Positions 45,604-56,818 of a DNA stretch of 64,000 nt are shown piece by piece (within the stretch, counting starts at the first letter, position 1; every line of letters starts with the position of its first letter). The translations under genes were made by a program, and so were the position numbers. The notes beneath the pieces are model-generated. The model was not told where the DNA came from and did no database searches. It worked only from the letters and a program-made list of their open reading frames with translations. Source of the stretch: Mesostigma viride (lineage: Eukaryota; Streptophyta; Mesostigmatophyceae; Mesostigmatales; Mesostigmataceae); contig RPFO01000050.1 in assembly GCA_009746045.1 (NCBI GenBank), positions 1,667,223 to 1,731,222 on the forward strand, given 5' to 3'.

Positions 45604-48600
45604 GTGTAAGGGTGCGAGGTACTAAGAAGCGTAAAGTCCACGGCAACCGTGAACACAGACGACGAGAACTCGGTCCCGAGAGTAACAGTTGCGAATTTTG
45701 AATTCCCGCCAAGATCTTCAGGGATGGCAAGTGATCCAGATGCAGCGCTAGTTGTCTGCGAAAGAGTCAGTGCGCTGCCGGTTGCCGAACCCGTGTTTGC
45801 GCCGTTGAAAGCATCAAAACTCCATCGCCCGATAGGGCTTATTTGAATACCGGGAGTTCCCAGTCCGAGCATCGAGTTCACCATCGACTGTGTGAACGCC
45901 GTGTTGAAGTAACGAATGTTGTCCCAACGACAAGGGTGGCAAGAACTATATCTTGCGTTGGTACCGAGGCGAAACACTTTGTTCGTGATATCAGAATACT
46001 TGATCGTCTGAAACCCGTACGTCGTAGATCCTGTGTTCAGCGTCTTCTGCACCCCGTCAACCCAAAGTCGAATGAGAGTGTTGTTGTTGGTTGCGTCCGA
46101 GGTTCTCGACACGGTAACATTGTACCATCTTCCGGTGACAAACTTAAATGTGTCCGTGGTGTACGCCATCGCGTTGCCTGAACCGATTTCAAGCCTGCCT
46201 TCTAGTCCAGTGCTCCCGTTTACGTAACAAAAGTGACCGTTTCCAGAACCCGTGACGTCTCCATACGCCCAAATAGTCGTCTGATTTGCGCCTGAAAGGC
46301 TGTCAAAGTATATGTCTGTGGATATTGTAAAGGCGTTCAAACCCGCTTGAAATCCCGACCCCAGTGTCACTTGAGCGTAATGAGTGTTTAAACCGGTGTC
46401 AATATCGGTTTTCAGCTGCCCTGCCGCACCTGCGGTGTTTGTGCTCATGTTCGTGATCGCAAGCGCTTCCGTCTGCGTCCCAGAATTCGCACCTGATAAC
46501 GCGTTGAAGTTCCATTGACCCACGACAGTAGCGGGCATGGTAGCCTGAGGATAAACGCCGTTAGACAAGTCCACGATTTCCTGTGCCGTCAATTCGCGAT
46601 CAAAGATGCGAACACTATCCCACGCTGCGTTCAGAGCGACTCGGCTGACATCGAACTGGCCGATAGTCAAGTTCGGACTTGAGCTCGTCTGAGACGGAAC
46701 GTTTACAGTGTTGTTAAGAGAATACTTGACGCCGTTGATCCAAAGAAAGTAGCGAAGGGACGTGCTAGCCGCCCCTGCTACGTGCGTGAAGATCATCCGG
46801 TAGGTCGTGCTCGTTGCGAACGTCTGCTGGCTTTGGAAAGAAGCGACGCCGCTTCCATTTGTCCCGTTGGAAAGAACGGACCACGTACTCGTGCCGTTTG
46901 GGGAGTATACATAAACCCGCGAAGTTCCGTCTCCGTACCTAAAGATCTCAGGGCTTCCGCTTGTAGAAGGAGTCTTAAACGTGACGGAGATCGTCCATGT
47001 TGAACCAAGGTTTGGAAGACCCGAGGCGTAACTAGCTTGGTAGTAGTTTTGCGTCGTGGTGGACGTCGTTAGCACCAGCTGATTGTTCGAGTAGATCATG
47101 TCTGTCCCGAACTGCACCATCGCATTAGATGGAGAGTTTGTCCCACTGCTTGCGAGTGACCCGTTTGTAAACGAGTAATGAGATAAAGACTGTTCTGTAC
47201 CCACACCACCTGTGACTTCCTGAGTCGAAAAGGCCTGGTTATAGAAAGATATATTGTCCCACACAGCAGAACTGGTTGTCGAGAACCTTGCGTTCGTCCC
47301 GAGTCGCAGTGTTTTGACGCTCAAGTTTTCCAATGCCAGTGTCTGTTCCGTTTTCAAAGTTTTCTGGGTTCCGTCGATCCACAACCTGAACAATGCGTTG
47401 TTGGAGGTCGCGTCAGTGGTACGAGATACAGCGATTGCATACTTTCGGTTGGCCGAAAGTGTCAAGTCGTCTGTACAGGCCACAGTTGCTGAACTGGTCG
47501 AGAGTAGCAACTTGCCAGTGTTGTCGATAGCGAGGTACACACACGGTGTGCCGATGTTCGGATCACCGTATGCCCATATAACCGTATATTGCGTAACGGA
47601 TGTCACCGTGAACTCCGTGTAGATGCTGAACGCCGATAGTCCCCCGTTGAAGTCGTTACCAAGACTCGCCATCGCATACGAAGCGTTCCCGCCCGCGTCC
47701 TCGGCTAGCGTGAGGGCGTTCGAAGTAGGAGATACGCCGGGGGCAAATGTAAGAGAGTACCCTGACGCGGTTCCCGTATTTGCTCCGGTCGCAGAATCAA
47801 AGTTCCACAAGCCCGGGGTGGGAGGGTCGACGTAGATGTTTGTGTACCGATCAACTTGCAATTGGTTAAGTTGAGAGTTGAAGAACGCAACGTTGTCCCA
47901 CTTTGCCGCGCTTCCAAACTTGTAAGCATCGTTTGTACCCAATCGAAGTTTCTTCGACGTGATGTTGAGTTGGGTAACTGTCTCATTGGTTGCTAGAAGT
48001 CTAGGCACTCCGTTGATCCAGACAGTGAAAAGAGAGTTGTTGTTACTTGCATCCGTTGAACGCGACAAGATGATATTTGTCAACGTGTTTGTCGCGAGCT
48101 GGTAGTCCATTATTGGGACCTTTGCCGTGTGAGTTGCGAGCTCAATCGCTCCTGACGAATGAGCGAGCAGGAAGTAACAGGGAGAGGATCCGGAAGGATC
48201 TCCGTATGCCCAAATGACTGTGTACGGCTGGGAATTCCCCACAAGCGCAAAGTTGCATGCGATTGTGAACGAAGAGAGGCCAGAATTGAACTCAGGGCCC
48301 AAAACAACCTCGGCGTAGGTATAGTTGCCCCCAGCGTCTTCTTGAAGAGACAGAAGAGCGCCAGATGGGGAAACGCCGTTAGAAAACGTCATCACGGCCG
48401 ATTGATATTCGCCCGTGTTTGAACCGTCGTTCGCGTTGAAACTCCAAAACCCGCTTGGGGTAGGAGGAGCGTTAGTGACCGCGCCGTTCACAAACGAAAT
48501 AGCGTGCCCTGATGTTTTTTGGAAAGAATCATCCATGTACGCAACTAATGCCGATCCTTTATTGGATCCCAAGTCGACCTCGACGAGTTCTCGAAAGGCT

Positions 48601-48638
48601 CCCAAGTACACATCTGCATCGCGACGAAAATAGATATT
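45525..48638 (-). pseudogene. large LamG fibre gene, second part (after the mobile element)
   Basis: About 1,037 viral codons; the apparent start at 48683 lies inside the mobile element. There are about five LamG-like units of approximately 200 residues, each with a G-x-W-N/S-F start, a 'YTVIWAYGDPS' strand, 'SR(S/T)TDA(S/T)NN(N/S)LF' and 'WDN(V/I)(A/S/R)F(F/Y)N'. It continues the 50775-52887 frame once the element and one AT are removed. Confidence 0.75.
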
Positions 48639-48640
48639 AT

Positions 48641-49238
48641 GACACTTGAGCTCCCAAGAAAACCAGCATTTGATTGAAAACAATGAGTAGAGCCCCTGCC
48701 AAAGGCAGGTTTAAGTAGTCATCTCGTCTCCCTCGCATGCAGGAGCAAGAGCCCCCCAAGGGTGGGATGGGTGGGAAGAAACAATTACGGGTCACAACCC
48801 GCCGACCATGCTTATCAAGCCTACCGTCAAAATGGAAAACGGCAAAACCAGAAATATCCTAACGCTGACAATTTAATAATTCAGCCAGCCAGCTCATCTG
48901 TCACACGTCTGAGCTGTCAGGCCATGTGTACTCTTCGAATGCAACCCTGAACACACTACCCAACCAAGCAGCACACCAATCAATTGGTGAGTGCTGGTTA
49001 CATCAGATTTTATTACAGCTTTTTGACGCAACTTCCGTCAGCATTCAACACATGGCCGGCCGTTCAAACAAACGGCGCCTGACTTACAAAAGGCAAAGCT
49101 AGTTGCCAGTAGGATTCCCCGGTAAACAACAAGCCGTCCCCATTCGTCTAACAAGCCTTTCTGCATGTACAGCCACAAGGTTGTGGCGGCCCTTTCTTTC
49201 CCGCATGCTGTTTAATAAACTATTTTCAGAGAAATCCG
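48641..49238 (-). mobile_element. non-coding mobile element, short form, copy 2 (inverted)
   Basis: 598 bases, the reverse complement of 11632-12229 with no difference seen by eye. It is followed by ATTAT and then the long form, the same pair arrangement as at 10-12 kb but in opposite orientation. Inserted in the fibre gene. Confidence 0.8.
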
Positions 49239-49243
49239 ATTAT

Positions 49244-50772
49244 GACACTTGAGCTCCCAAGAAAACCAGCATTTGATTGAAAACAATGAGTAGAGCCCCT
49301 GCCAAAGGCAGGTTTAAGTAGTCATCTCGTCTCCCTCGCATGCAGGAGCAAGAGCCCCCGATCCACCCCAGTCCCTGGCGTCATTACCCTCCTCCCCCGC
49401 ACTGTCGCCGCTCAGGAAACAAAACTTGATAGGATCACTGTTGCCCCAATAACAGTGAACAAAGAAAAGGAGAAGACCCCCCCCCTCTTCCGAGCAGCCT
49501 CGAGGGTAGCCGCTTCCATAAAAGACCACAAAGTGGGGCGTGTCGCAACATCTCCTTCATGGCGACTCAGCCCGCACAAGGCTATAATAACCCCCTAAGG
49601 GGCCCGACAATAAAAGGTTAGCGAATCCGCGGAGCCGCCTCAGCAAAACATTATTCCGGATAAAAACCCAGAAAATTCGCATTCCGACGCCACCAGGGTT
49701 TGAACCGCTACCTGCCGGGTGCTGAGCAGGAAGAGACGACAAGGCCAGACACTGCCACTGTCAGCCGAGACGCCTTTCCGATACTCGGTTCCTTTTGTGG
49801 GAATTTTGCAAATATATTTTCTTCCGGAACGCAAGAAATTAGCCGGCCGCGCGTCACCCTTATATCCCTCGCTGGCCCATAACAAAAAAGGGCCGCGCAC
49901 CAAGCCGAAGGCAGCGCCATGCAGCGCCCTAGGCGGTGGGCCGCTGACTGACTACCAGCGCAGTCTCATGGAATCCAAATTAATCTATTGACCTTCGCAC
50001 AGTTTCCGCATCAGCTGCGGACTTCTTAGTCGACATGATTGGCTCCGCTGCTGGAATTACCAGCAGCCGGGGCGGGGCGCCCAGCCCACTTTCTATGACC
50101 ACCGAGACGCTGCCCAGCAAGGTGCCAACCAGAACCACTTGGCACATTGGTAACGCGAAATTTCCGTTCCGTTCAAACCGCCCCTACCTGCCGTGAAGTC
50201 GCAAAGCCCGCGACTTCATAGCAGGCAAGGACGGGGTCTTTGCCTAATTTTCTTTAGCCCCGCCGCCATAGCAGCGAGGCCGCGCATACTGCTTCAGTGA
50301 GCACATTCAAAGAAACAATTACGGGTCACAACCCGCCGACCATGCTTATCAAGCCTACCGTCAAAATGGAAAACGGCAAAACCAGAAATATCCTAACGCT
50401 GACAATTTAATAATTCAGCCAGCCAGCTCATCTGTCACACGTCTGAGCTGTCAGGCCATGTGTACTCTTCGAATGCAACCCTGAACACACTACCCAACCA
50501 AGCAGCACACCAATCAATTGGTGAGTGCTGGTTACATCAGATTTTATTACAGCTTTTTGACGCAACTTCCGTCAGCATTCAACACATGGCCGGCCGTTCA
50601 AACAAACGGCGCCTGACTTACAAAAGGCAAAGCTAGTTGCCAGTAGGATTCCCCGGTAAACAACAAGCCGTCCCCATTCGTCTAACAAGCCTTTCTGCAT
50701 GTACAGCCACAAGGTTGTGGCGGCCCTTTCTTTCCCGCATGCTGTTTAATAAACTATTTTCAGAGAAATCCG
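49244..50772 (-). mobile_element. non-coding mobile element, long form, copy 2 (inverted)
   Basis: 1,529 bases, reverse complement of 10097-11626 apart from one substitution and one G-run length difference. AT at 50773-50774 and 48639-48640 flank the pair. Contains no conserved ORF. Confidence 0.8.
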
Positions 50773-50774
50773 AT

Positions 50775-52887
50775 CGTCGATTGAAGAACCGTCTGGTGCA
50801 TAGATGATGGAATGAGTGTCAGTAGAGTCACCAGCCGCTTTTGTAAGAGGAGAATCGCCCGTCCCTGTGACGGGTGTCATAAGATTGGTTTCGTCGACAG
50901 AAGGAACGATATACCCCTTTTCTGTTTGCTCGTGAGCAAACGTGAGAGGAGTGCGAATTCGCTTCACAGTCGACTCTTCAACTCCAATTTTAAGAATGGC
51001 GAGGTTAGTGAATTTAAATCCCGATAGATATCTCGCGTTCGTCGGAGAATACGTAGCGAAGTAGAAGTCTGCATCGTCGACGAATGACACGGGTCGCAGG
51101 AGTGACTGTACCAACAATCCGTTGCAATACAACGACCACGTGTCTGAGATCCGAGTCAAGCATACGCGATTCCAAGCGTCTAAACGCAGATAGGATTCGG
51201 AAAAGGATGCGTTAGTAGTGAGGCCGTCGATTGTGAGATGAACGCCAGTGTCAACAGAGAAGGACACGGATCCTCCTGACGTTGGCGGAAAACACCCATA
51301 GCTGAAGATGCCGACTCCAGGAATGGGAATCGATGCAGGGAAGAACACATCCAGCAAAATGGTCATGTCGGTCGTGGAAGGAAACCCCTTTCCTCCGATC
51401 GCGGCTTTGAACCCTTCCGAGTCTGCGCTTTGAGGATGGTAAGAGATGACTCTGTCGCTGATCGAGAAATCGTCTGTGCTAGAAGCCGTTGACATCTTCA
51501 TCTCTACGCCGGATACACGATCGAACGGGCGATTTCCGTCAAAATCCCAAAACGACTTGACAGATTCGTACGGAATTCCCTCCAGATCTCCTCCCTTCGT
51601 GTACACTTCGATTGGCTTCAGGTCGCTAAAGTTCCCTCGAGAATCCTTTGCGGCCAAGTACACGGAGTACGGCCGCCCTTCTAAAAGACCCGGGAAAACA
51701 AACTCGTTTGACATTACTGCATCGTTCCCTTGCATCGTGTCTGTTTTTCTCGACAAGAAACCTTCAGGAGAGGTTTCATTGCCAATAAGAGAGCTCGCAA
51801 GGATGTCGGACCTCCTGCCCTGGTAAGCGTGAGCGGCAACAACAAGGTTGTTCTGTTCTGGGTCGACGAAGTCGTGGCGAACAGAAATGGAGGAGTCAGA
51901 GACGGTTGTTGCAGCCGGCTCGGGGTTGGAAGTCGGTGGAGAAAGATCCGATTCGAGGTCGGTCTTGGTACCAGAAAGAACAATGTTGATTGAAGAGACG
52001 GTGTCGGTGACAGTGCCTGAAATAGTAAGTCTCACGCGGACGCTGTAAGGCTTGTTCTTCGCAAGATCGATCTTCTTGTGATTGGGAAGCGCAATGTTTG
52101 AAACCAAAGACCAGCTTCCATTCCACGACATCGCGATCTGGCCTGTAGTTACAATTCTCGAGACCTCGCGTGCGTGGGAAACCGTCTCCGCCGCTATGTC
52201 GCACACTTCCACTTCGACAGCCGCCGTGGTCTGAACCGGCGGGGCAGGAGCGGGAACACCTTGTACGGTCACCCAAATGGAGTCTATGAATAGATCGGTT
52301 TCCGGCTTAAACGCGTATTTTGGAGCTACGTCAGGGTTTGCGAGGAATCCGCTGATGCACGTGTCGAGGAAGGCTCCCGAAAGCACTTCCGCTCGTGTGA
52401 TCGAACGCGAGAATGCAGACGATCGAAATTGTCCGCGTTCAGTGACGGAATCTGACACCCATTTGTTTTGAAACGCGTCGTAGACGAGTCCCATGCCATC
52501 CGCTGCACCTGTCGTGTCAACATTTAAAAGAGTCGCGAGCGTCTCAGTTCCCGACCAGCCCGGAAAGAGGTCGGCGTATGCTTTTGGTACGAGATGATCA
52601 TTCGGCGCATTGTCGTATTCAAGACGACTCGCAAACGGGAGTCTCAAAAACGAGCGGACTACAAGATCGCCGATAATGTTCACGTTCTGCTGAAACTCCC
52701 AGACGCCGCCTTCATCGCTCATGTACGGAAGCGCCATGTCTCCGTGATACGTGTAAGCCAGATACCATTGTTCTTCCATCTTTCTCTCTAGCCGGAGAGA
52801 GTGGTTCACGACTCTCAGTCTCCACAAGGAGCCGTCCGCGCCTTCGAGGTTGAGCGCTTTCGCGCGGACGACGCCGCATTCAGCCAT
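50775..52887 (-). pseudogene. large fibre gene, N-terminal part
   Basis: 704 codons from ATG 52887 to the element. The N-terminal module (residues 1-150) has the fibre-type APNDHLVPKAYADL and FQNKWVSDSV segments. A fibronectin-III-like stretch follows (about 330-430, ending GRPYSVYLAAKDSRGNFSD), then a LamG-like unit (about 455-620). The frame ends a few codons into the element. With the three parts further left the gene would span about 2,800 codons, making it one of the largest genes here. Probable host-attachment fibre. Confidence 0.75.
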
Positions 52888-52963
52888 GGTTGTTAAAACA
52901 TAAACAAAAATTTGCACGCGATATTAACGCGGTAAATTTTTGTGCAAGGATTATGTTATCAGG

Positions 52964-53167
52964 ATGTCCTTTGCGGAAACTCTTATCAAGCTGGTTCTCT
53001 TGCTTTTCGTGATGTATGTCAACGCCGGTCTTGCCCTTGTCCATGCTTCTGAAGACTTGAGCTCTCGAAAAAATACGGATCCTAAAGAGTGGATTAAGTT
53101 GGTTCTCAAACTTCCGATAGACAAGATACCTGGCATGTTGGAAAAAATTAATTACGACGAAAAGTAA
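52964..53167 (+). CDS. small membrane or secreted protein
   Basis: 67 aa from ATG 52964: an N-terminal hydrophobic helix (LIKLVLLLFVMYVNAGLAL) that could be a signal peptide or anchor, followed by a charged tail ending MLEKINYDEK. Divergent from the fibre gene. Not recognised. Confidence 0.5.
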   Translation: MSFAETLIKLVLLLFVMYVNAGLALVHASEDLSSRKNTDPKEWIKLVLKLPIDKIPGMLEKINYDEK

Positions 53168-53191
53168 TTTTATTACCATAATAAATAAATA

Positions 53192-53488
53192 ATGGACCCC
53201 TTTTTACGGATAGCTCTTGTGCTGGTCGTGGTTTTCTTGATTCTCTCGCTGATCGTGAATCTCGCTGGAGAAGAGCTTGCGAAAAAACTTTGCGAGTGGT
53301 TTGGCAAGGAGGACTCTGAAAAGTGCGCAGAACATGTATTCAATGTATTAAATGTAATCGCTTTGCCCCTGTTGGCCTTGTTCGCTGCTGCAGGGGTGGT
53401 CACAAAATGGCAGTCCTATAAGGACCAAAGGACAATTGCTAAAGCCGCTCAACTTAAGTTGAATAAGAGCAAGACCGTAAAACCGTGA
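53192..53488 (+). CDS. small two-helix membrane protein
   Basis: 98 aa with helices IALVLVVVFLILSLIVNLAG and VIALPLLALFAAAGVVTKW and a loop containing two cysteines (KLCEWF...EKCAEH). It is preceded by an AT-rich AATAAATAAATAATGG start region. It overlaps the end of the convergent gene at 53454. Not recognised. Confidence 0.6.
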   Translation: MDPFLRIALVLVVVFLILSLIVNLAGEELAKKLCEWFGKEDSEKCAEHVFNVLNVIALPLLALFAAAGVVTKWQSYKDQRTIAKAAQLKLNKSKTVKP

Positions 53489-53804
53489 AAAACAAAGAGG
53501 GGATCAGTGCAACCCTTTTGATAAGCGCGTTTGCGGCTAAAACAACAGTCAACCACACAAACGCCGTCTGGACCATTACATGAACACTCTCGAAGCGGCT
53601 CTCGATGATTTCTTTGCAATGAATGGGGTTGGCGTCCCACACGTCCGAAGTCGTGTGTGTCATGGCCGCGCATATGTCGCTTTCTGGCATACTCATCCAG
53701 AACCCAAATGAGGCAATAGGCGGGCCTTTCATAAACAACTTTCGCAGCGGAGAAGATACACATGCCTCGTAAACATATTCCAACGCCCAAAGGGCCCCCT
53801 TCAT
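53454..53804 (-). CDS. hypothetical membrane protein
   Basis: 116 aa, with a C-terminal hydrophobic stretch (VHVMVQTAFVWLTVVLAANAL and IPSLFFTVLRSC) that may form one or two membrane helices, and four or five cysteines. Convergent with the preceding gene, 35-base overlap. Not recognised. Confidence 0.5.
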   Translation of the reverse strand: MKGALWALEYVYEACVSSPLRKLFMKGPPIASFGFWMSMPESDICAAMTHTTSDVWDANPIHCKEIIESRFESVHVMVQTAFVWLTVVLAANALIKRVALIPSLFFTVLRSCSYST

Positions 53805-53833
53805 CTGACCTACCTTAATTAATCCTCTGAAAA

Positions 53834-54396
53834 CTATTTGAACTGTATCAAGAATCTCCTTTTCCCGATTTTAGGGTGAACGATGGAACCAAGGTCCACT
53901 GCACGAAAACGCTTTCGCGCTCGCCTGACGACGACGACAACTCTTTCGGGCTCCTTCTTTGCCAAATGATGATGGCATTTCGGGAGCTCCATTCGAATTG
54001 TTTCGATGTTTTCTAGCGCGTACTTGATGACACCGTGAGTAATAGCCCAACGGAAGAAGTTCATTTGACCGAGAGTCGTCTGCATCGTCCTCGTCCCGTC
54101 CGATGACGAGACATTGATCTTCTTCCGCCTTGCAAAAGGGTCGAACATCTTCTTTGAGTAGAAATCTAGATGTTCGCGGTAAGACATGTAAAGGTTTACA
54201 GGCATGCCGTCATCGTCGCTGATGCATTCCACCTGATGCGTCCTGGCAAAGTTCGTGACTAGCCACTCCAGAACCCTCAGAGAAAGGGCATTCGAGGCCG
54301 GTTTCGAGTTTGTGACATCGCCTCGAAGGTCATAAGCGTGTTGAAGTTCTGGTCGTTCTCGTAAAAACGGAACAGAGACCTCTCGATGAGGCTCAT
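53834..54396 (-). pseudogene. conserved nucleocytovirus protein, frameshifted
   Basis: The C-terminal 150 codons carry a widespread giant-virus pattern: LSLRVLEWLVTNFAR, then YREHLDFYSKKMFDPFARRKK, then TLGQMNFFRWAITHGVIKYA. Its function is unknown, but it is common in this phylum. The N-terminal part (MSLIERSLFRFYENDQNFNT...) from ATG 54396 is in another frame, and a one-base loss near 54315-54330 explains the break. The long minus-strand frame further right (to 55414) is shadow translation of the neighbouring genes. Confidence 0.65.
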
Positions 54397-54500
54397 CACT
54401 CTGAACTTTAATACACAGCGATCGTTTTGATTTTGGTCTGGAGAACGAACCTCGTTCGTACAGGGAACGATTTTTTTTTGCAAACGTTTGAATAACCGCA

Positions 54501-55352
54501 ATGGCGATGGAGGAGGGAGAAATCCCTGGCGTCTCGAGGGGATGGTCAAGCCGACGTGCGAATCCTCGAGAGGCAAGCGACGTCTTAAAAGCCGTCAACG
54601 GCGCGTGCTGTACCTGGGACGTTCCAAGACCGTACATCCACTTTGTGACGTCGACCAAAGAACTCGTGGCGGAACTCGGAAACGACGCGTATACCATGAC
54701 CGAGTTTCGCAAGGGGGTGTACGTCCTCCTCGCCCTTGTGAGAGTACGTGGCGGTCGTCCAGTTTGCGCGCTAGTACACGGGGACCGGACAGTTGACATT
54801 ATCAAGATGCCAACTTTCAAGACAAAACTTTTCAAAGGAACTGTCGCGGTTGGAATCTTGACTACAGACTTTATGAATCGGTCCGTCATATATATACATG
54901 ACTGTCTGGCTTTCAGTCGCCGAAATTTGAGATCTCGAGATTTTAAATCTAGGCTCGAATACGCGCAAATGATTGTTTCGATGAACTTTCCTAGTACGGG
55001 AAACATGTATTTGCACACATTTATTAAGTGCAGTCCTTTTATGGACATTAGGTCGGGAGACATGGACACGAAAAACAATAATGTTCTTTTTATTCCTTCT
55101 TCATCTTTCGTTGAACAAGGATACGTGAAGGGTAAGGTACCCGTGCTCCTGGAGAACAAAATCGGTGCAACTACCGAAAAGGGGAGCAACCTTCTCAGAA
55201 AGTCTAAACTTTGCTCCCTCGCTGACCGCCTGACTTCTGGTTGGCGCGTCTGCCCCGGCTGGACTTCTTGGGGTCGTACACAATGCGGTACAGCAGGCGT
55301 TCCCCCGCCGATGACATGGGGGATTCTTGGATCTGGAGTTTTTTTGTCGTAG
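54501..55352 (+). CDS. possible mRNA-capping/nucleotidyltransferase-like protein
   Basis: 283 aa as read. The middle part FKGTVAVGILTTDFMNR...VIYIHDCLAF, followed by an RDFKSRLEYAQ helix, and later VLFIPSSSFVEQGY, resembles motifs III-V of the capping-enzyme/DNA-ligase fold (a T-x-x-x-G-I strand, 'YDCL', 'R...RL', 'DGLIFTP'). No clear KxDG nucleotidyl-lysine motif is seen, so it may be inactive or only superficially similar. The last 50 codons overlap the primase gene on the other strand and look less natural; a lost stop is possible. Confidence 0.4.
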   Translation: MAMEEGEIPGVSRGWSSRRANPREASDVLKAVNGACCTWDVPRPYIHFVTSTKELVAELGNDAYTMTEFRKGVYVLLALVRVRGGRPVCALVHGDRTVDIIKMPTFKTKLFKGTVAVGILTTDFMNRSVIYIHDCLAFSRRNLRSRDFKSRLEYAQMIVSMNFPSTGNMYLHTFIKCSPFMDIRSGDMDTKNNNVLFIPSSSFVEQGYVKGKVPVLLENKIGATTEKGSNLLRKSKLCSLADRLTSGWRVCPGWTSWGRTQCGTAGVPPPMTWGILGSGVFLS

Positions 55353-56664
55353 AGAAAAGCTGGACGGAGATGTCGCTGGGGATGCGACCTGGGTCGGAGC
55401 GGTATCCTCTGCACTCGTCGTCAAAGCAGCGCTGGAACCACCCGTGTCTGTTGACTTCGAACCAGACATTGTTCCGCTCGTGCATTCGATGCACGTTGCG
55501 ACAATCCCGGCTTCGACTCCACACCCAGTACACGCTCGACTGCCCCTCACCGTCTTTGAAAGCGTTCGTCAAGACCACCCCTGTTAGGAGTTTGCAAATG
55601 GCCTTGTACTCTTCGCTGTCCTTTGGCAGAAGAGTTCCGTTCGCGTTCGAGGGACCTGCAGGGTACAAAGCGGACGGGCGATCATGAGCGCGTTTGTTTC
55701 GGTTCTTTCGACATCGGGGTTGCTCGACAAGGTCCTCGTCATGGTCGCTGGGAGCCACGACGGTGGCGGGAACCACGTTCTCCATCTCGTCATAGATCCG
55801 AACCGAGGTCATACGGAGCTGGTGGTAGATAGACGGAGGGTCGTAGTCGACGCTACCCTCCGAGTCTGTCTGCGAAACGAACGTGTAGGGACGGTTCTCA
55901 TGGATCTTGCCGAAGACACACGAGCATTCTCGTCGAATGTCCGCTTTTCTCCTGCAGTATGCGCACGGACACGTTCGTGCAGAAGATCCTCCGCCTTTGC
56001 AACCTTGAAGCTCCTTGTCGAGGATCCGAAACTTCTTGCTGCACTCGCCACATCGAACACATTTGAGAGAGTACAGCATCCGGAGGCCGTTGTCTAGCAT
56101 GATAGACGAGTCCACGACCGCGTTCCAGGAGTTCGTTTCTGGTCGTGGCCCGAACTTGGTGTGCAAACGAGACACGATGAAGCTTCTGAGCTCGAGGGCG
56201 ACATCCTTGTTGACAGGGATACCCGGCCAGTGGACGTGCACGCCACTTTTTACCAGGTTACCTTTCTTCTTCGTGGGAGCTTTGCAAATCACCATGTGAT
56301 AGTCCACCTGGTCGCCTTCTTGCACGCAAGAACGTACAAGCGTTTGGATCTCAGGAATCCACTCGTTTTCTATCACAGATGTCATGTCGGATTCGTCCTC
56401 GCAGTCGATGTCTAGAAAGAACGGGAAGACCGGATCGGACTTTTGCTCCACAATAAAGTTTCGCTTTTCCTCTTTCGCGTCTTTCTCGATGCATTTGTAA
56501 AACTCAAAAAGACAATCGCTTGAAACGTAGACTTTGCCTCCGCGAAACCCGTCTAAGAGAAGATGCGTGTACTCTTCAGTCGACTCCACGAAACATTGTC
56601 TCTCAACCAACCATTCGGTCGCGTTGGAATAGGGAGGCGGCTGCCATCTCGTCGTGGGGCACAT
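55204..56664 (-). CDS. archaeo-eukaryotic primase with UL52-type zinc region
   Basis: 486 aa. Catalytic features: PVFPFFLDIDCED (DxD metal motif, about residue 92) and SGVHVHWPGI (the s-x-H motif). A cysteine cluster follows (CVRCGECSKKF, CPCAYCRRK). The C-terminal segment around RMHERNNVWFEVNRHGWFQR with CFDDECRGY matches the pattern of herpesvirus UL52-family primase C-termini (H..N..wf.v...w.qrC.d..CRgy). Makes RNA primers for viral DNA replication. In many giant viruses this domain is fused to a D5 helicase; here it stands alone. Confidence 0.75.
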   Translation of the reverse strand: MCPTTRWQPPPYSNATEWLVERQCFVESTEEYTHLLLDGFRGGKVYVSSDCLFEFYKCIEKDAKEEKRNFIVEQKSDPVFPFFLDIDCEDESDMTSVIENEWIPEIQTLVRSCVQEGDQVDYHMVICKAPTKKKGNLVKSGVHVHWPGIPVNKDVALELRSFIVSRLHTKFGPRPETNSWNAVVDSSIMLDNGLRMLYSLKCVRCGECSKKFRILDKELQGCKGGGSSARTCPCAYCRRKADIRRECSCVFGKIHENRPYTFVSQTDSEGSVDYDPPSIYHQLRMTSVRIYDEMENVVPATVVAPSDHDEDLVEQPRCRKNRNKRAHDRPSALYPAGPSNANGTLLPKDSEEYKAICKLLTGVVLTNAFKDGEGQSSVYWVWSRSRDCRNVHRMHERNNVWFEVNRHGWFQRCFDDECRGYRSDPGRIPSDISVQLFSTTKKLQIQESPMSSAGERLLYRIVYDPKKSSRGRRANQKSGGQRGSKV

Positions 56665-56818
56665 CTTCTCTCACAGCGTAGTCGATTAAGAGGTTGTAAA
56701 ACGAAGAAATTAACTGAAACACGACGTCAAAAATGCCTCCATCTTTCATGGCGAAGACGAGGAACTTCGCGGCTATCTGTCTCGTATGAAAATCTCGAGT
56801 CTGCGTTAGGACTTAAAA

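Noticed and set aside
54400-55414. Extension of the minus-strand conserved protein to a 526-codon gene
   Set aside because: The sequence right of 54396 is low-quality translation antisense to the 54501 gene; the natural N-terminus lies in another frame at 54396.
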